Assembly (NCBI GenBank): GCA_026417735.1
Contig: JAOACR010000017.1
Location: forward strand, 1 to 64,000
Source: Kiritimatiellia bacterium
Lineage (GTDB): Bacteria; Verrucomicrobiota; Kiritimatiellia; PWTM01
Direction of reading: 5' to 3'
Length of the DNA: 64,000 bases
Shown here piece by piece: positions 35,786 through 43,511 of this stretch; positions within the stretch are counted from its first letter, which is position 1; every line of letters starts with the position of its first letter. The translations under genes and the position numbers were made by a program. Below the pieces are notes generated by a model. The model was not told the DNA's origin, ran no database searches, and worked only from the letters and a program-made list of their open reading frames with translations.

Positions 35786-37495
35786 GTGATACGAAAAACC
35801 ACCACAGCGCTGCTGGTGTTGTACAGTGTGGCGTGGTCTCAGGCCGCCTTCGCGCAAAGTGTCACCGACCTGGCAAGCGGCCAGCTCATCGAGCCGGTCA
35901 CGCTGCCGCGCTTCGGCCATCAGTTCTATCGACTGGTCGTGCCGGCCGGCGCCAGCCGCCTGGTGTTCGCCAGTTTCGGCGGGACTGGTGATGCGGACCT
36001 CTACGTCCGCCGCGGCGGGCTGCCCAATGGCAAACAGTTCGACGCTCGTTCCATGCGCCCTGGCAATGCGGAGTGGGTGGATTTGCGCAACCCGCCGCCG
36101 GGAGAGTGGTATCTCCTCATCTTCGCGAAGACGGCGGTTAGCCGGGCAAAAGCGTGGGCGGTCCTGGAGGGAACGCCGCCATCCTCACCGGCCGTTGCGC
36201 CGCCCGTTTTTTCCCCCCCGGCGGGCATGTACACCGGGAGCGTGCGGGTGGTGCTGGGCTGCGCCACGCCGGGGGCGGTGGTTCGTGCGACAACCGACGG
36301 CTCCGACCCTCACCTCAACTCCCCCGCGGTGCAAACCGCGCTGGTCAGTGCGACCACCACGCTGCGTGCGCGTGCATTCGTCGGCAGCCAGTCCAGCGCA
36401 GTCGCCAGCGCACGATATGAGATCGTGCCGCAACCCCCGCAACCGCCGCCCTCGCCGCCGGCGGCCGGCGTGATCGAGCTCGTCAACGGCCAGGTCCTCA
36501 GGCAGCAGTCGAACCCAAAGCACAAGTTCAGCCTCTACCGTTTGGTCGTCCCCAACGGTCCAACACATCTGGTGTTCGGAATGACCGGCGGCGCCGGCGA
36601 CGCAGACATGTACGTGCGCCACGGCGCCCCCCCGTCGCTCACGCAATACGACTACCGGCCCTACAAGCCTGGAAATACCGAGTTGGTCCAAGTGATGTAT
36701 CCCGCCGCGGGCGAATGGTACCTGATGATTTACGCCCGCGCCGCCTATCATGGACTGCAGGTCTGGGGCATTCACTGGCGTGACGCTACGCTGACGACCG
36801 TCGCGACGCCAACGATTCAGCCCGCCGGTGGCACCTTCCGGGCACCAGTGGAAGTTCGACTGAGCTGCACCACGCCCGGCGCAACGATCCGTTACACGCT
36901 GGACGGTTCCCCCCCCACGCTCACCTCGCCGACCAACCAGCCATTCATCCTCCACCAAAATACCGTCGTCAGCGCCCGCGCATTTCGGGACGATTGGACA
37001 CCCAGCGCAATCGCGACCGCCACCTTCCACGTCAACACCAACGCGCCGCCCGCTCCCGGCTTGCCGCCACTCGGCCGCATCGTGGATCTCGAGCGATTCT
37101 CCTGGACGCCGCTGGACGCCAGCGGCACGAAGGGCGTGCTCACCGTGCCGCTGAGGTGGGCCTACCGGTTCGTCAACCTGAGTGGCGACTATTCACGGGA
37201 CCTGCTGGGTGTGCTGCAACCTCGGACGGATGGGACCTACCTGGTCAACATCCAGCCGCGCACCAAGCTGATTGTGCAGCTCCCCGGCCTCGTGCGTCCC
37301 GACCCCGCGCTGCCCAAGCAGAGCGTGGTGCTGGAATATTCGTTCGACCCACGAGTTCCCCAGAACCTGCGCTCTGCGCGCGTGCTGCACTACTCTTATC
37401 GAGGTGTGTGGTCGCAGTTCCGCGACTGGCAGTGGCTGACCCGCGGGTCTGCCGCCCCGCACTGGAACGGCTTCGAGCTGATCAAGCGGTGGTGA
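35786..37495 (+). CDS. exported protein with PPC and chitobiase-like repeats
   Basis: 569 aa. Signal peptide (TTALLVLYSVAWSQAAFAQ). Then, in order: a PPC domain (about 30-120, DADLYVRRGGLP, EWYLLIF), a CHB_HEX_C-type domain (about 145-215, PAGMYTGSVRVVLGCATPGA), a second PPC (about 230-325, DADMYVRHGAPP, EWYLMIY) and a second CHB_HEX_C (about 345-415, PAGGTFRAPVEVRLSCTTPGA). A beta-rich C-terminal region follows. Such modules are usually accessory and bind polysaccharide or other surface ligands. GTG 35786 has GGGAG seven bases upstream; GTG 35780 does not. No catalytic domain seen. Confidence 0.75.
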   Translation: MIRKTTTALLVLYSVAWSQAAFAQSVTDLASGQLIEPVTLPRFGHQFYRLVVPAGASRLVFASFGGTGDADLYVRRGGLPNGKQFDARSMRPGNAEWVDLRNPPPGEWYLLIFAKTAVSRAKAWAVLEGTPPSSPAVAPPVFSPPAGMYTGSVRVVLGCATPGAVVRATTDGSDPHLNSPAVQTALVSATTTLRARAFVGSQSSAVASARYEIVPQPPQPPPSPPAAGVIELVNGQVLRQQSNPKHKFSLYRLVVPNGPTHLVFGMTGGAGDADMYVRHGAPPSLTQYDYRPYKPGNTELVQVMYPAAGEWYLMIYARAAYHGLQVWGIHWRDATLTTVATPTIQPAGGTFRAPVEVRLSCTTPGATIRYTLDGSPPTLTSPTNQPFILHQNTVVSARAFRDDWTPSAIATATFHVNTNAPPAPGLPPLGRIVDLERFSWTPLDASGTKGVLTVPLRWAYRFVNLSGDYSRDLLGVLQPRTDGTYLVNIQPRTKLIVQLPGLVRPDPALPKQSVVLEYSFDPRVPQNLRSARVLHYSYRGVWSQFRDWQWLTRGSAAPHWNGFELIKRW

Positions 37496-38559
37496 CCAAC
37501 GCTTCGCTCAGCGGAATCGTGCTTGCGATTGCCGGCTGGATTGCCAGCGTACCGTCGCCGGCCACCCCGGCCGGTCCGTCCGCGGAGCCCGTCGGACTGC
37601 GCCTCGATGGGGATCGTGTCTGGATCGAGCCCGGACAGCGGAACCGTCGCATCCTGATCGACGCGCTCGCCCGTGCGCTGGGTGCGCGGCTGAACTGGCC
37701 GGCCGATCTGCCCGATCGCACCGCCGACTACGCAATGAGCGGCGTGCCGGTCGAGCGCGCGCTCGTCCATCTTCTGTACGGCGTCGATTGGACGGTGGTC
37801 TGGCGCGCCGAACAGCTGCCGGACCGGGTCCGATGGTGGCCGGCAGAGATCCGAGTCGGCGCGGCAGCGCGCACACCCGGAGCCACCGGCGGACACAACG
37901 ATTTGCCGTCGGACACGCTCGGCGAAAGCACCTCCGCTGGGGCGGCCAGTCCCTCGGTTCTGCGGGAGGCCGCCGCCCGGTGGCTAGATCCCGCAGAGCC
38001 GGAGCAGGCGCGCACGGCCGCGATCGACACGCTCGCCCGACTCGCCGATGCCCCGTTGCTCGCCGAGCTGGAAGCCGCGCATCGCGTGGACGGCGATGTG
38101 GCGGCCTACACCAGGGTTCTCGAAATCGTCCGGCGTTGCCGCTCTGAAGCGGCCGTCCCCCTGCTCTCCCAGTGGGCCGCCGAAATTGTGAACCAGCCCG
38201 GCTCACCGCGCGCCCGCGCGGCGCTGCAGGGGCTGGCCTCCGTCGGAAGCGCGCCGGCGCTCGATCAGATCCTCGATCAGTTCGACACGGCGTCTGACGA
38301 CGTGCGGGCCGCGCTGCGCGACGCGCTGCTCGCGGCAACCCCCACCGCGCCGGCGCTCGCCGCGCTGCGATCCGCGGCGGAAGGCCGGCGCGGAGCCGCC
38401 GGCGACGACGTGCGGCTTGCCGCGTTGGACAGCCTGGCGCGCTTCCCGGACGCTCTCGCCGTGGAGCTCGTCCGCCGACTGAGCCGCAGCGATCTATCGC
38501 CGGCGGTCCGGGCGCGGGCTGCCGAGCTGGCGCAGGAATGGACGCAGCCTCTGCCCTGA
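37492..38559 (+). CDS. exported STN-like / HEAT-like repeat protein
   Basis: 355 aa. N-terminal hydrophobic signal (GIVLAIAGWIASVP). Residues 30-120 resemble a secretin/TonB short N-terminal (STN) domain (RRILIDALARALGARLNWP, AMSGVPVERALVHLL). From about 155 to the end it is built of helical repeats (SVLREAAARWLDP, RAALQGLASVGSAPALDQIL) of HEAT/PBS type. GTG start overlaps the stop of the PPC protein (GTGA), so both are made together. Function unknown. Confidence 0.65.
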   Translation: MTNASLSGIVLAIAGWIASVPSPATPAGPSAEPVGLRLDGDRVWIEPGQRNRRILIDALARALGARLNWPADLPDRTADYAMSGVPVERALVHLLYGVDWTVVWRAEQLPDRVRWWPAEIRVGAAARTPGATGGHNDLPSDTLGESTSAGAASPSVLREAAARWLDPAEPEQARTAAIDTLARLADAPLLAELEAAHRVDGDVAAYTRVLEIVRRCRSEAAVPLLSQWAAEIVNQPGSPRARAALQGLASVGSAPALDQILDQFDTASDDVRAALRDALLAATPTAPALAALRSAAEGRRGAAGDDVRLAALDSLARFPDALAVELVRRLSRSDLSPAVRARAAELAQEWTQPLP

Positions 38560-38567
38560 CCTCTGGC

Positions 38568-38610
38568 GCAGCGGCACCGGTTTTGCCGGCGCCCCCCTAG
38601 GCACCGCTGC
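38568..38610. terminator. nested hairpin between convergent genes
   Basis: GCAGCGG (38568-38574) pairs with CCGCTGC (38604-38610), enclosing a second short hairpin around TTTT (38581-38584). It lies at the junction of the HEAT-like gene and the response regulator and may end both transcripts. No T-run outside the stem, so support is modest. Confidence 0.3.
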
Positions 38611-39013
38611 CCCCTGCGCCCGGCTCGGCCGGCACCTCCAACATGCGCCGCACCACCTCCAGCAGGTCCGCGATGGTAAACGGCTTCAGCAGCGCGGACT
38701 CCGCGCCCAGAAACCGGGCAGACTGCAGGATCGTCATGTCATAGGTGGGGCCACCGCCGGACATCGTGATCAGTCGCGGCATTGGCCGCATCGCTCGCAG
38801 TTCCCGCAGCGTCTCCAGCCCGTCCTTCTCCGGCATGTACAGATCCAAGATGACCAGGTCCGGGGCCCACTCGCGCACGCGCCTCAGACACTCCACCCCG
38901 TTCGCGGCTTCCTCCACTGTGTATCCGTGCTCCTCGAGCGCCCGGCGCACGACCGCTCGAATGCCGGCATCGTCATCCGTGACGAGGATCCGCCGCTGTC
39001 CTGCCTCGCTCAT
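38597..39013 (-). CDS. single-domain response regulator
   Basis: 138 aa, one receiver domain only: RILVTDDDAG, phospho-Asp in LVILDLYMPEKDG, Thr/Ser in LITMSGGG, Lys in LLKPF. No output domain. The ATG at 39013 overlaps the tatC stop (ATGA), so it is the last gene of the tolB-pal-tatA-tatC series. Likely a CheY/Spo0F-type phosphoacceptor; its kinase is not identified. Confidence 0.88.
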   Translation of the reverse strand: MSEAGQRRILVTDDDAGIRAVVRRALEEHGYTVEEAANGVECLRRVREWAPDLVILDLYMPEKDGLETLRELRAMRPMPRLITMSGGGPTYDMTILQSARFLGAESALLKPFTIADLLEVVRRMLEVPAEPGAGGSGA

Positions 39014-39828
39014 CCTGCTCCTCCCGGCGGCCGCGCCGCAGGCGGGCTCGTCTCCGCCGCCTCCCGCTCGCGTTCCGTCGCCGCGATCAGCACGATGCAC
39101 GCCTCATACAGCAGCACCAGCGGTATCCCCATCAACAGCTGACTGAACACGTCCGGCGGCGTCAGTACCGCCGCCACAATGAACAGCGCGACATAGACGT
39201 GGCGGCGGTAGGTCCGCAACGTGCTGGCCGAAATCAATCCCAGCCGCCCCAGAATGAACAACACAATCGGCAGTTCGAACACCAGTCCGAACGCGAGAAG
39301 AAACTGCAGCGTGAACGCGATGTAGCTGGTGATCGTCCACTGCGGGCGCACCCCCAGCCACCGGTTCATCGCCCACATCGCCCGCAGTCCCACCGGCAGA
39401 CAAAACCGGTAGGCCAGAAACACCCCGGCCGCAAATAGCCCGACCGCCGCCCCGGCGCTGCGGCGAATCACGTACTTTTCCTTTGCGGTCAGCCCCGGAA
39501 ACACAAACTGTGCGACGAACAGCACGATGAAGGGGGCCGCGAAGACCAGTCCGGCCCAGAACATGATTTTCATCGCCAGCGCAAATGCGCCGGTGACGTC
39601 CCACGTCCAGAGAAATTGATCCACCTCCTCCGGCTTCGAGAACACCAGAAACAACGGCCGTTTCAGCCACCGCAGGATCGTGGGCGCGAGCGGAGCGGCC
39701 ACCAGCATCCCGATCGCGAGCGCACCAATGCTGCGCAGGATCGTCTGCCGCAAATCCTCCAAATGTTCGAGAAACGGCTTGCTGACGTCCTCGCTGTCAA
39801 TACTGAACTTAAACGGGCCGAGTTTCAC
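39010..39828 (-). CDS. tatC: Sec-independent protein translocase TatC
   Basis: 272 aa, six predicted membrane helices. The N-terminal FLEHLEDLRQTILRS is the TatC signature that binds twin-arginine signals; helices include AFALAMKIMFWAGLVFAAPF and LQFLLAFGLVFELPIVLFIL. GTG start (39828) overlaps the tatA end by 20 bases. TatC and TatA export folded proteins; two genes in this window (29351 and 30712) have twin-arginine signals. Confidence 0.94.
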   Translation of the reverse strand: MKLGPFKFSIDSEDVSKPFLEHLEDLRQTILRSIGALAIGMLVAAPLAPTILRWLKRPLFLVFSKPEEVDQFLWTWDVTGAFALAMKIMFWAGLVFAAPFIVLFVAQFVFPGLTAKEKYVIRRSAGAAVGLFAAGVFLAYRFCLPVGLRAMWAMNRWLGVRPQWTITSYIAFTLQFLLAFGLVFELPIVLFILGRLGLISASTLRTYRRHVYVALFIVAAVLTPPDVFSQLLMGIPLVLLYEACIVLIAATEREREAAETSPPAARPPGGAG

Positions 39829-40249
39829 CGTCCGGTTCCGTCGGCGCCGGCGTGTCGGCCGGCACCCCCGCGTCGGCAGGCGCAGTTTCGGTGGTCGGTG
39901 TCGCAGACGCGTCCGCCGGCGCGGCACTGCTCCCTCCGTCCTCGGCGGGGGGCTCGGACGGTGGCGGATAACCGTAGGCTTCCATGTCCGGATGCCACTC
40001 GCCACCTTCCGGCGGCGTCGCCTCCGGCGCGGGCGGCAGGGAGGACGCGGGCGGGGGCGAATTCAGCTCACGGTCGGCGTTGAGAAACTCCTCCCGAACC
40101 TCCCGCGCGGCACGCTGCAGTTCGGCCATGGTCCGCCCCAGATTTCGCGCAATGCCAGGCAGCTTCTTCGAGCCGAACAACAGCAGGAAGATCACCATGA
40201 TGATCAGCAGCTCTCCGCCGCCGATCCCGCTGATGAACGCCAGCGCCAC
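39809..40249 (-). CDS. tatA: TatA/TatE-type translocase subunit
   Basis: 146 aa. One N-terminal transmembrane helix (GGGELLIIMVIFLLLFGSKK) is followed by the amphipathic helix with LPGIARNLGRTMAELQRAAR. A long Pro/Ala/Thr-rich acidic tail (about residues 60-146) is longer than in most TatA. Just upstream of tatC; a separate tatB is not seen, as in minimal TatAC systems. Confidence 0.9.
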   Translation of the reverse strand: MALAFISGIGGGELLIIMVIFLLLFGSKKLPGIARNLGRTMAELQRAAREVREEFLNADRELNSPPPASSLPPAPEATPPEGGEWHPDMEAYGYPPPSEPPAEDGGSSAAPADASATPTTETAPADAGVPADTPAPTEPDGETRPV

Positions 40250-40313
40250 GTGCCGACTCCTTCGAACCGACGGACCTGGCGTGCCGCCGCCGCGTGCCCG
40301 TCCGCGCGGGCCG

Positions 40314-40844
40314 CTATTCGATGATCACAAACTCCCCACGCCGGTTCAGACGCCACGCCTCCTCGTTGTGCCCGAACGCCACCGGCTGTTCCTCGCCAAA
40401 GCTCTTTGTTTGAATGCGGTCCGCCGCAATGCCCAGCCCGATCAGATACGCGCGGATCGCCAACGCCCGCCGTTCGCCGAGCGCCAGGTTGTACTCGTTG
40501 CTCCCCCGCTCGTCGCAATGCCCCTCAATGATCAGCCGTTTCGAGGGCGCCGCGCGCAGCGCGTCGGCGACCGCTTCGATCTTCGAACGCTCCGAGCTCT
40601 CGATCGCCGAGCTGTCGTAGGCAAAGTACACCGGCTGGAATGCCCCGCGCCGCTCGGTGCCGGAGAACGGCTCGCCCGTCATGCCCACCTCGCCCGCCCC
40701 CACCTGCACCGGCGCCACGCCGAGCGGGTTGACGCCCGAATCGCCCGCGGCCCCCGCCTTCGGACGCGAACGGCACCCGCCGCCCACCACCAGCGCCGCC
40801 GCCATCAGCACCGCGCACCAACGAATTGCTCGCGCCATGACCAT
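40314..40844 (-). CDS. pal: peptidoglycan-associated lipoprotein
   Basis: 176 aa. Signal with a lipobox-like VVGGGC, so lipid-anchored. The C-terminal OmpA-like domain has YFAYDSSAIESSE, IIEGHCDERGSNEYN and GEERRALAIRAYL-type motifs (here GERRALAIRAYL), which bind peptidoglycan. Pal links outer membrane and wall and works with TolB. Start at 40844 because AAAGGA stands five bases upstream; ATG 40838 is an alternative. Confidence 0.92.
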   Translation of the reverse strand: MVMARAIRWCAVLMAAALVVGGGCRSRPKAGAAGDSGVNPLGVAPVQVGAGEVGMTGEPFSGTERRGAFQPVYFAYDSSAIESSERSKIEAVADALRAAPSKRLIIEGHCDERGSNEYNLALGERRALAIRAYLIGLGIAADRIQTKSFGEEQPVAFGHNEEAWRLNRRGEFVIIE

Positions 40845-40886
40845 CACGTCCTTTCCCTGTCCCTCGTCGCCGTCGCGCACCACCGT

Positions 40887-42092
40887 CTATTTCGACCAGT
40901 CCGGCGAAAACCAATCGCCGGAACCGCTCACCAACGGTATCTGTTCCCGGCTCACCGTGTCAATCAGAACAATCGAGCTGCGATGCGCCGAGGTCCGCGC
41001 GCAGGCAATGTGCCGGCCGTTCCGCGCCCAGCTCGGATCCTCGTAGTCGGCATCCTCCGGCGTGACCACGTCCACCGCGCCGGTCGCGGGGTCCACCACA
41101 CAAATCTGAAAGCGCGCGCCCAGCCGGCACGCGTACGCAATCCGGCCGTCCGGTCCCCAGCAGGGAGCGACGTTCTCAATGCCTCGTGACGTCACGCGTT
41201 GCGGTGCGCCGCCGGCACGGGACACCACGTACACCTGCGGCTTGCCCGATAGGTCCGAGACAAACGCAATCCGAGAACCGTCCGGGCTCCACGTCGGGCT
41301 CGATTCCGCCGCGTTGGGCGTCCGGGTGATTCGCGTGGCCGGCCCCCCCGGCGGCGTCTGTACGTAGAGCTCCGGATTCCCCTCGCGAGATAAGATCAGC
41401 GCACAACTGCGGCCGTCCGGGGAGAGCACCGCACCCGTGTTGAGGCCCGGAAACCCGGCGAGCATCTCGCGGCGGCCGCTGGCCAGTTCGATGCGGAACG
41501 CGGCCGGGTAGCCCCGCAGATAACTCGTGTAGGTGATTGCCGCGTTGTTGGCCCCCCATCGGGGATAGAGACTGATCGACCGGTCCTGCGTCAACTGCAG
41601 CAGATTGTGGCCGTCGCTGTCGCAGACATACAGCTCTTTGCGGCCGGTGCGATTGCCGACCAGCACCAGCCGCGAGGATGCAAACCCCTCCCGACCGGTC
41701 GCCGCCTTCACAATGTCGTCGGCGATCCGGTGCGCAAGCGCGCGCGCCTGACCCGCCTCCGCCGAGTACGTGCGGCTCAGCGCCACCGCTCCCCGCCCCG
41801 CATCCGTCAGCACCACCGATGCCGCCAGCTGCCCGCCCCGCTCCGCACATTCGCCGGATATCCGGAACTCGGCGCCGGCGCTCACCGTGCGAAACCAACC
41901 CGACCGTTCCAGATCCTGCCGCGCCACTTGCAACAACGTCGCGGCCGCACCGGAAGACGGCGCGGAGAACCCGCTCCAGTCCACCGTCGCCTTCGCCGCC
42001 GCGCCCTTGCGCACCACAATGTCCTGCGCCACCGCCGACATCGCGACCGCGGCAAGCAGCGCCCCAAACCATCCCGTCACTTTCCCGCCCAC
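40887..42092 (-). CDS. tolB: Tol-Pal system protein TolB
   Basis: 401 aa. Signal peptide (FGALLAAVAMSAVAQ), an N-terminal TolB domain (about 25-135, with TLLQVARQDLERSGWF and AHRIADDIVKAATG), then a six-bladed propeller of TolB/PD40 repeats (KELYVCDSDGHNLLQLT, ELYVQTPPGGPATRIT, SPTWSPDGSRIAFVSD). Periplasmic partner of Pal for outer-membrane constriction and integrity. GTG 42092 has GGAGG seven bases upstream. tolQ, tolR and tolA are not adjacent. Confidence 0.92.
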   Translation of the reverse strand: MGGKVTGWFGALLAAVAMSAVAQDIVVRKGAAAKATVDWSGFSAPSSGAAATLLQVARQDLERSGWFRTVSAGAEFRISGECAERGGQLAASVVLTDAGRGAVALSRTYSAEAGQARALAHRIADDIVKAATGREGFASSRLVLVGNRTGRKELYVCDSDGHNLLQLTQDRSISLYPRWGANNAAITYTSYLRGYPAAFRIELASGRREMLAGFPGLNTGAVLSPDGRSCALILSREGNPELYVQTPPGGPATRITRTPNAAESSPTWSPDGSRIAFVSDLSGKPQVYVVSRAGGAPQRVTSRGIENVAPCWGPDGRIAYACRLGARFQICVVDPATGAVDVVTPEDADYEDPSWARNGRHIACARTSAHRSSIVLIDTVSREQIPLVSGSGDWFSPDWSK

Positions 42093-42164
42093 ATCCTGTC
42101 CTCCAGCCCGCCCCGGCGCCACGTGCGTCTGGCGCGCCCGCGGCGGCCCGCCTAGGATAGCGGA

Positions 42165-42722
42165 ATGCACGAATGGACAACACTCGATCGCCGTCGGATC
42201 GCGGATTTTTCCCCTTTCCTGATGCTGGAGGCGCGCCGCGTGCGCACGCCGGACGGCCGTCTCGTTGACCCCTGGACTTGGATCGACACCCCGGACTACG
42301 TGAACGTCTTCGCGGTCACCACCATTTGCCAGCTCGTCGCGCTAGAGGTTCACAAGTACGCGGTCGGTTGCAGCTCGCTGGCGCTGCCCGGCGGATTCAT
42401 CGAACCGCACGAGCAGCCCGAGACCGCAGCGCGCCGCGAACTGCAGGAAGAGACCGGCTATGGCGGCGGACGATGGCGGCCGCTCGGCACATATGTGGTG
42501 GACGCGAACCGTGGCGCCGGCCGCGCACACTTCTTCCTCGCCCTCGATGTGGTGCCGCAGGGGCCCACGGTCGACGACGATCTCGAGCATCCATCGGTGC
42601 GCTTGCTCAGCCCCGCGGAACTTGATGAGGCATTGTCCCACGCCGCCTTTCGTGCGCTCCCTTGGGCGGCCTGCGCGGCGCTCGGCCGCGCCGCGTGGGA
42701 GGCCGACCGGCGAGCCGACTGA
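42165..42722 (+). CDS. Nudix hydrolase
   Basis: 185 aa. Full Nudix box: G-x5-E-x7-R-E-x-x-E-E-x-G in GGFIEPHEQPE then RRELQEETGY. The preceding Pro/Gly-rich CSSLALPGGF is typical of ADP-ribose or NDP-sugar pyrophosphatases. AGGA lies seven bases before ATG 42165. It stands alone, divergent from tolB (72-base gap). Substrate not predictable. Confidence 0.88.
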   Translation: MHEWTTLDRRRIADFSPFLMLEARRVRTPDGRLVDPWTWIDTPDYVNVFAVTTICQLVALEVHKYAVGCSSLALPGGFIEPHEQPETAARRELQEETGYGGGRWRPLGTYVVDANRGAGRAHFFLALDVVPQGPTVDDDLEHPSVRLLSPAELDEALSHAAFRALPWAACAALGRAAWEADRRAD

Positions 42723-43511
42723 CCCGGGCGCGGTGCACCGCCTCTCGAAGCAGCTGATCACCTGCCCCGCCCTACCGCAAGGGGCAGCTCGGCCCGTGTT
42801 GCGCGCAGCGCGCCGGCCCGACCGCCAGCAAAGGCTCGACTTCCCCTGAGGGCGACGAGCCACCGACCGGCGCGCACCGCAGGTTCCCTCGATGCCCGGC
42901 CAACCAGGTGCGCTTTGCGGCCGCTGACCGTTCTCGGCCGCAAACGCTGCGGTCACAACAATGCCTCGGGCTCACTAGATCCGGCCCATCGACGAGGTGG
43001 TGCGGCTCAGAGACGACGCCGCTCCCCACTTCCTGCGGATCGCCCCCGCCTGACGGACAGCCGAACTCGCGGTATTGCCGGCCGCGCGAGCGCTTCGCAC
43101 CGCGCACAGGTCCACCACCGCTGGCAGAAAACCCGGCATTCCGTGGTCTCCGGCATCGCGACGTCATCGCCGTGGTTGGATTCGACCCGTCCCACCGCTG
43201 AGTGGCTGCTCGAGATCGCGAGCGCTGGCCGGCCTCGGTAGCTCGCGCCAGGCACAAGCGGCGCGCACCTGCCGGCGACACCGCCCGATGAGGCAGCAGA
43301 TGGCCTCCAACGGTTGGACCGCATGACGCCGCACCCCTCCAGCGTTTGGAGTTGGTCCTCATCCAGATCGTCCCACATTCCGCGATACCCGGCCATCATT
43401 CCGCATCCGCAAAGCCGCGGAGCTGACGCCTGCAACCCGCGCGAACATCGAATGCCGGAGGGCATCGTCCTCGTCGTCGCCGCTCCGCCGGAACTCCGCG
43501 ACGGCCGGGCC
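42723..43511. other. 789-bp region without a recognisable gene
   Basis: All frames are open for short stretches only and their translations are Arg/Ser/Gly-rich without family features. Two dyads are seen: CTGCCCC/GGGGCAG (42762-42768 and 42781-42787, possible Nudix terminator without a T-run) and TGCGGCCG/CGGCCGCA (42916-42923 and 42935-42942). No tRNA, IS end or CRISPR-like repeat found. Could be a decayed gene or a spacer. Confidence 0.55.

Noticed and set aside
43180-43200. tRNA T-arm-like sequence on the minus strand (GGTCGAATCC)
   Set aside because: The flanking bases cannot form the T-stem and acceptor stem, so no tRNA is present.
42772-43465. Short minus-strand frames with Cys/Trp-rich translations in the gene-free region
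   Set aside because: No ribosome binding site, no family resemblance and shifting frames; kept only as a gap description.
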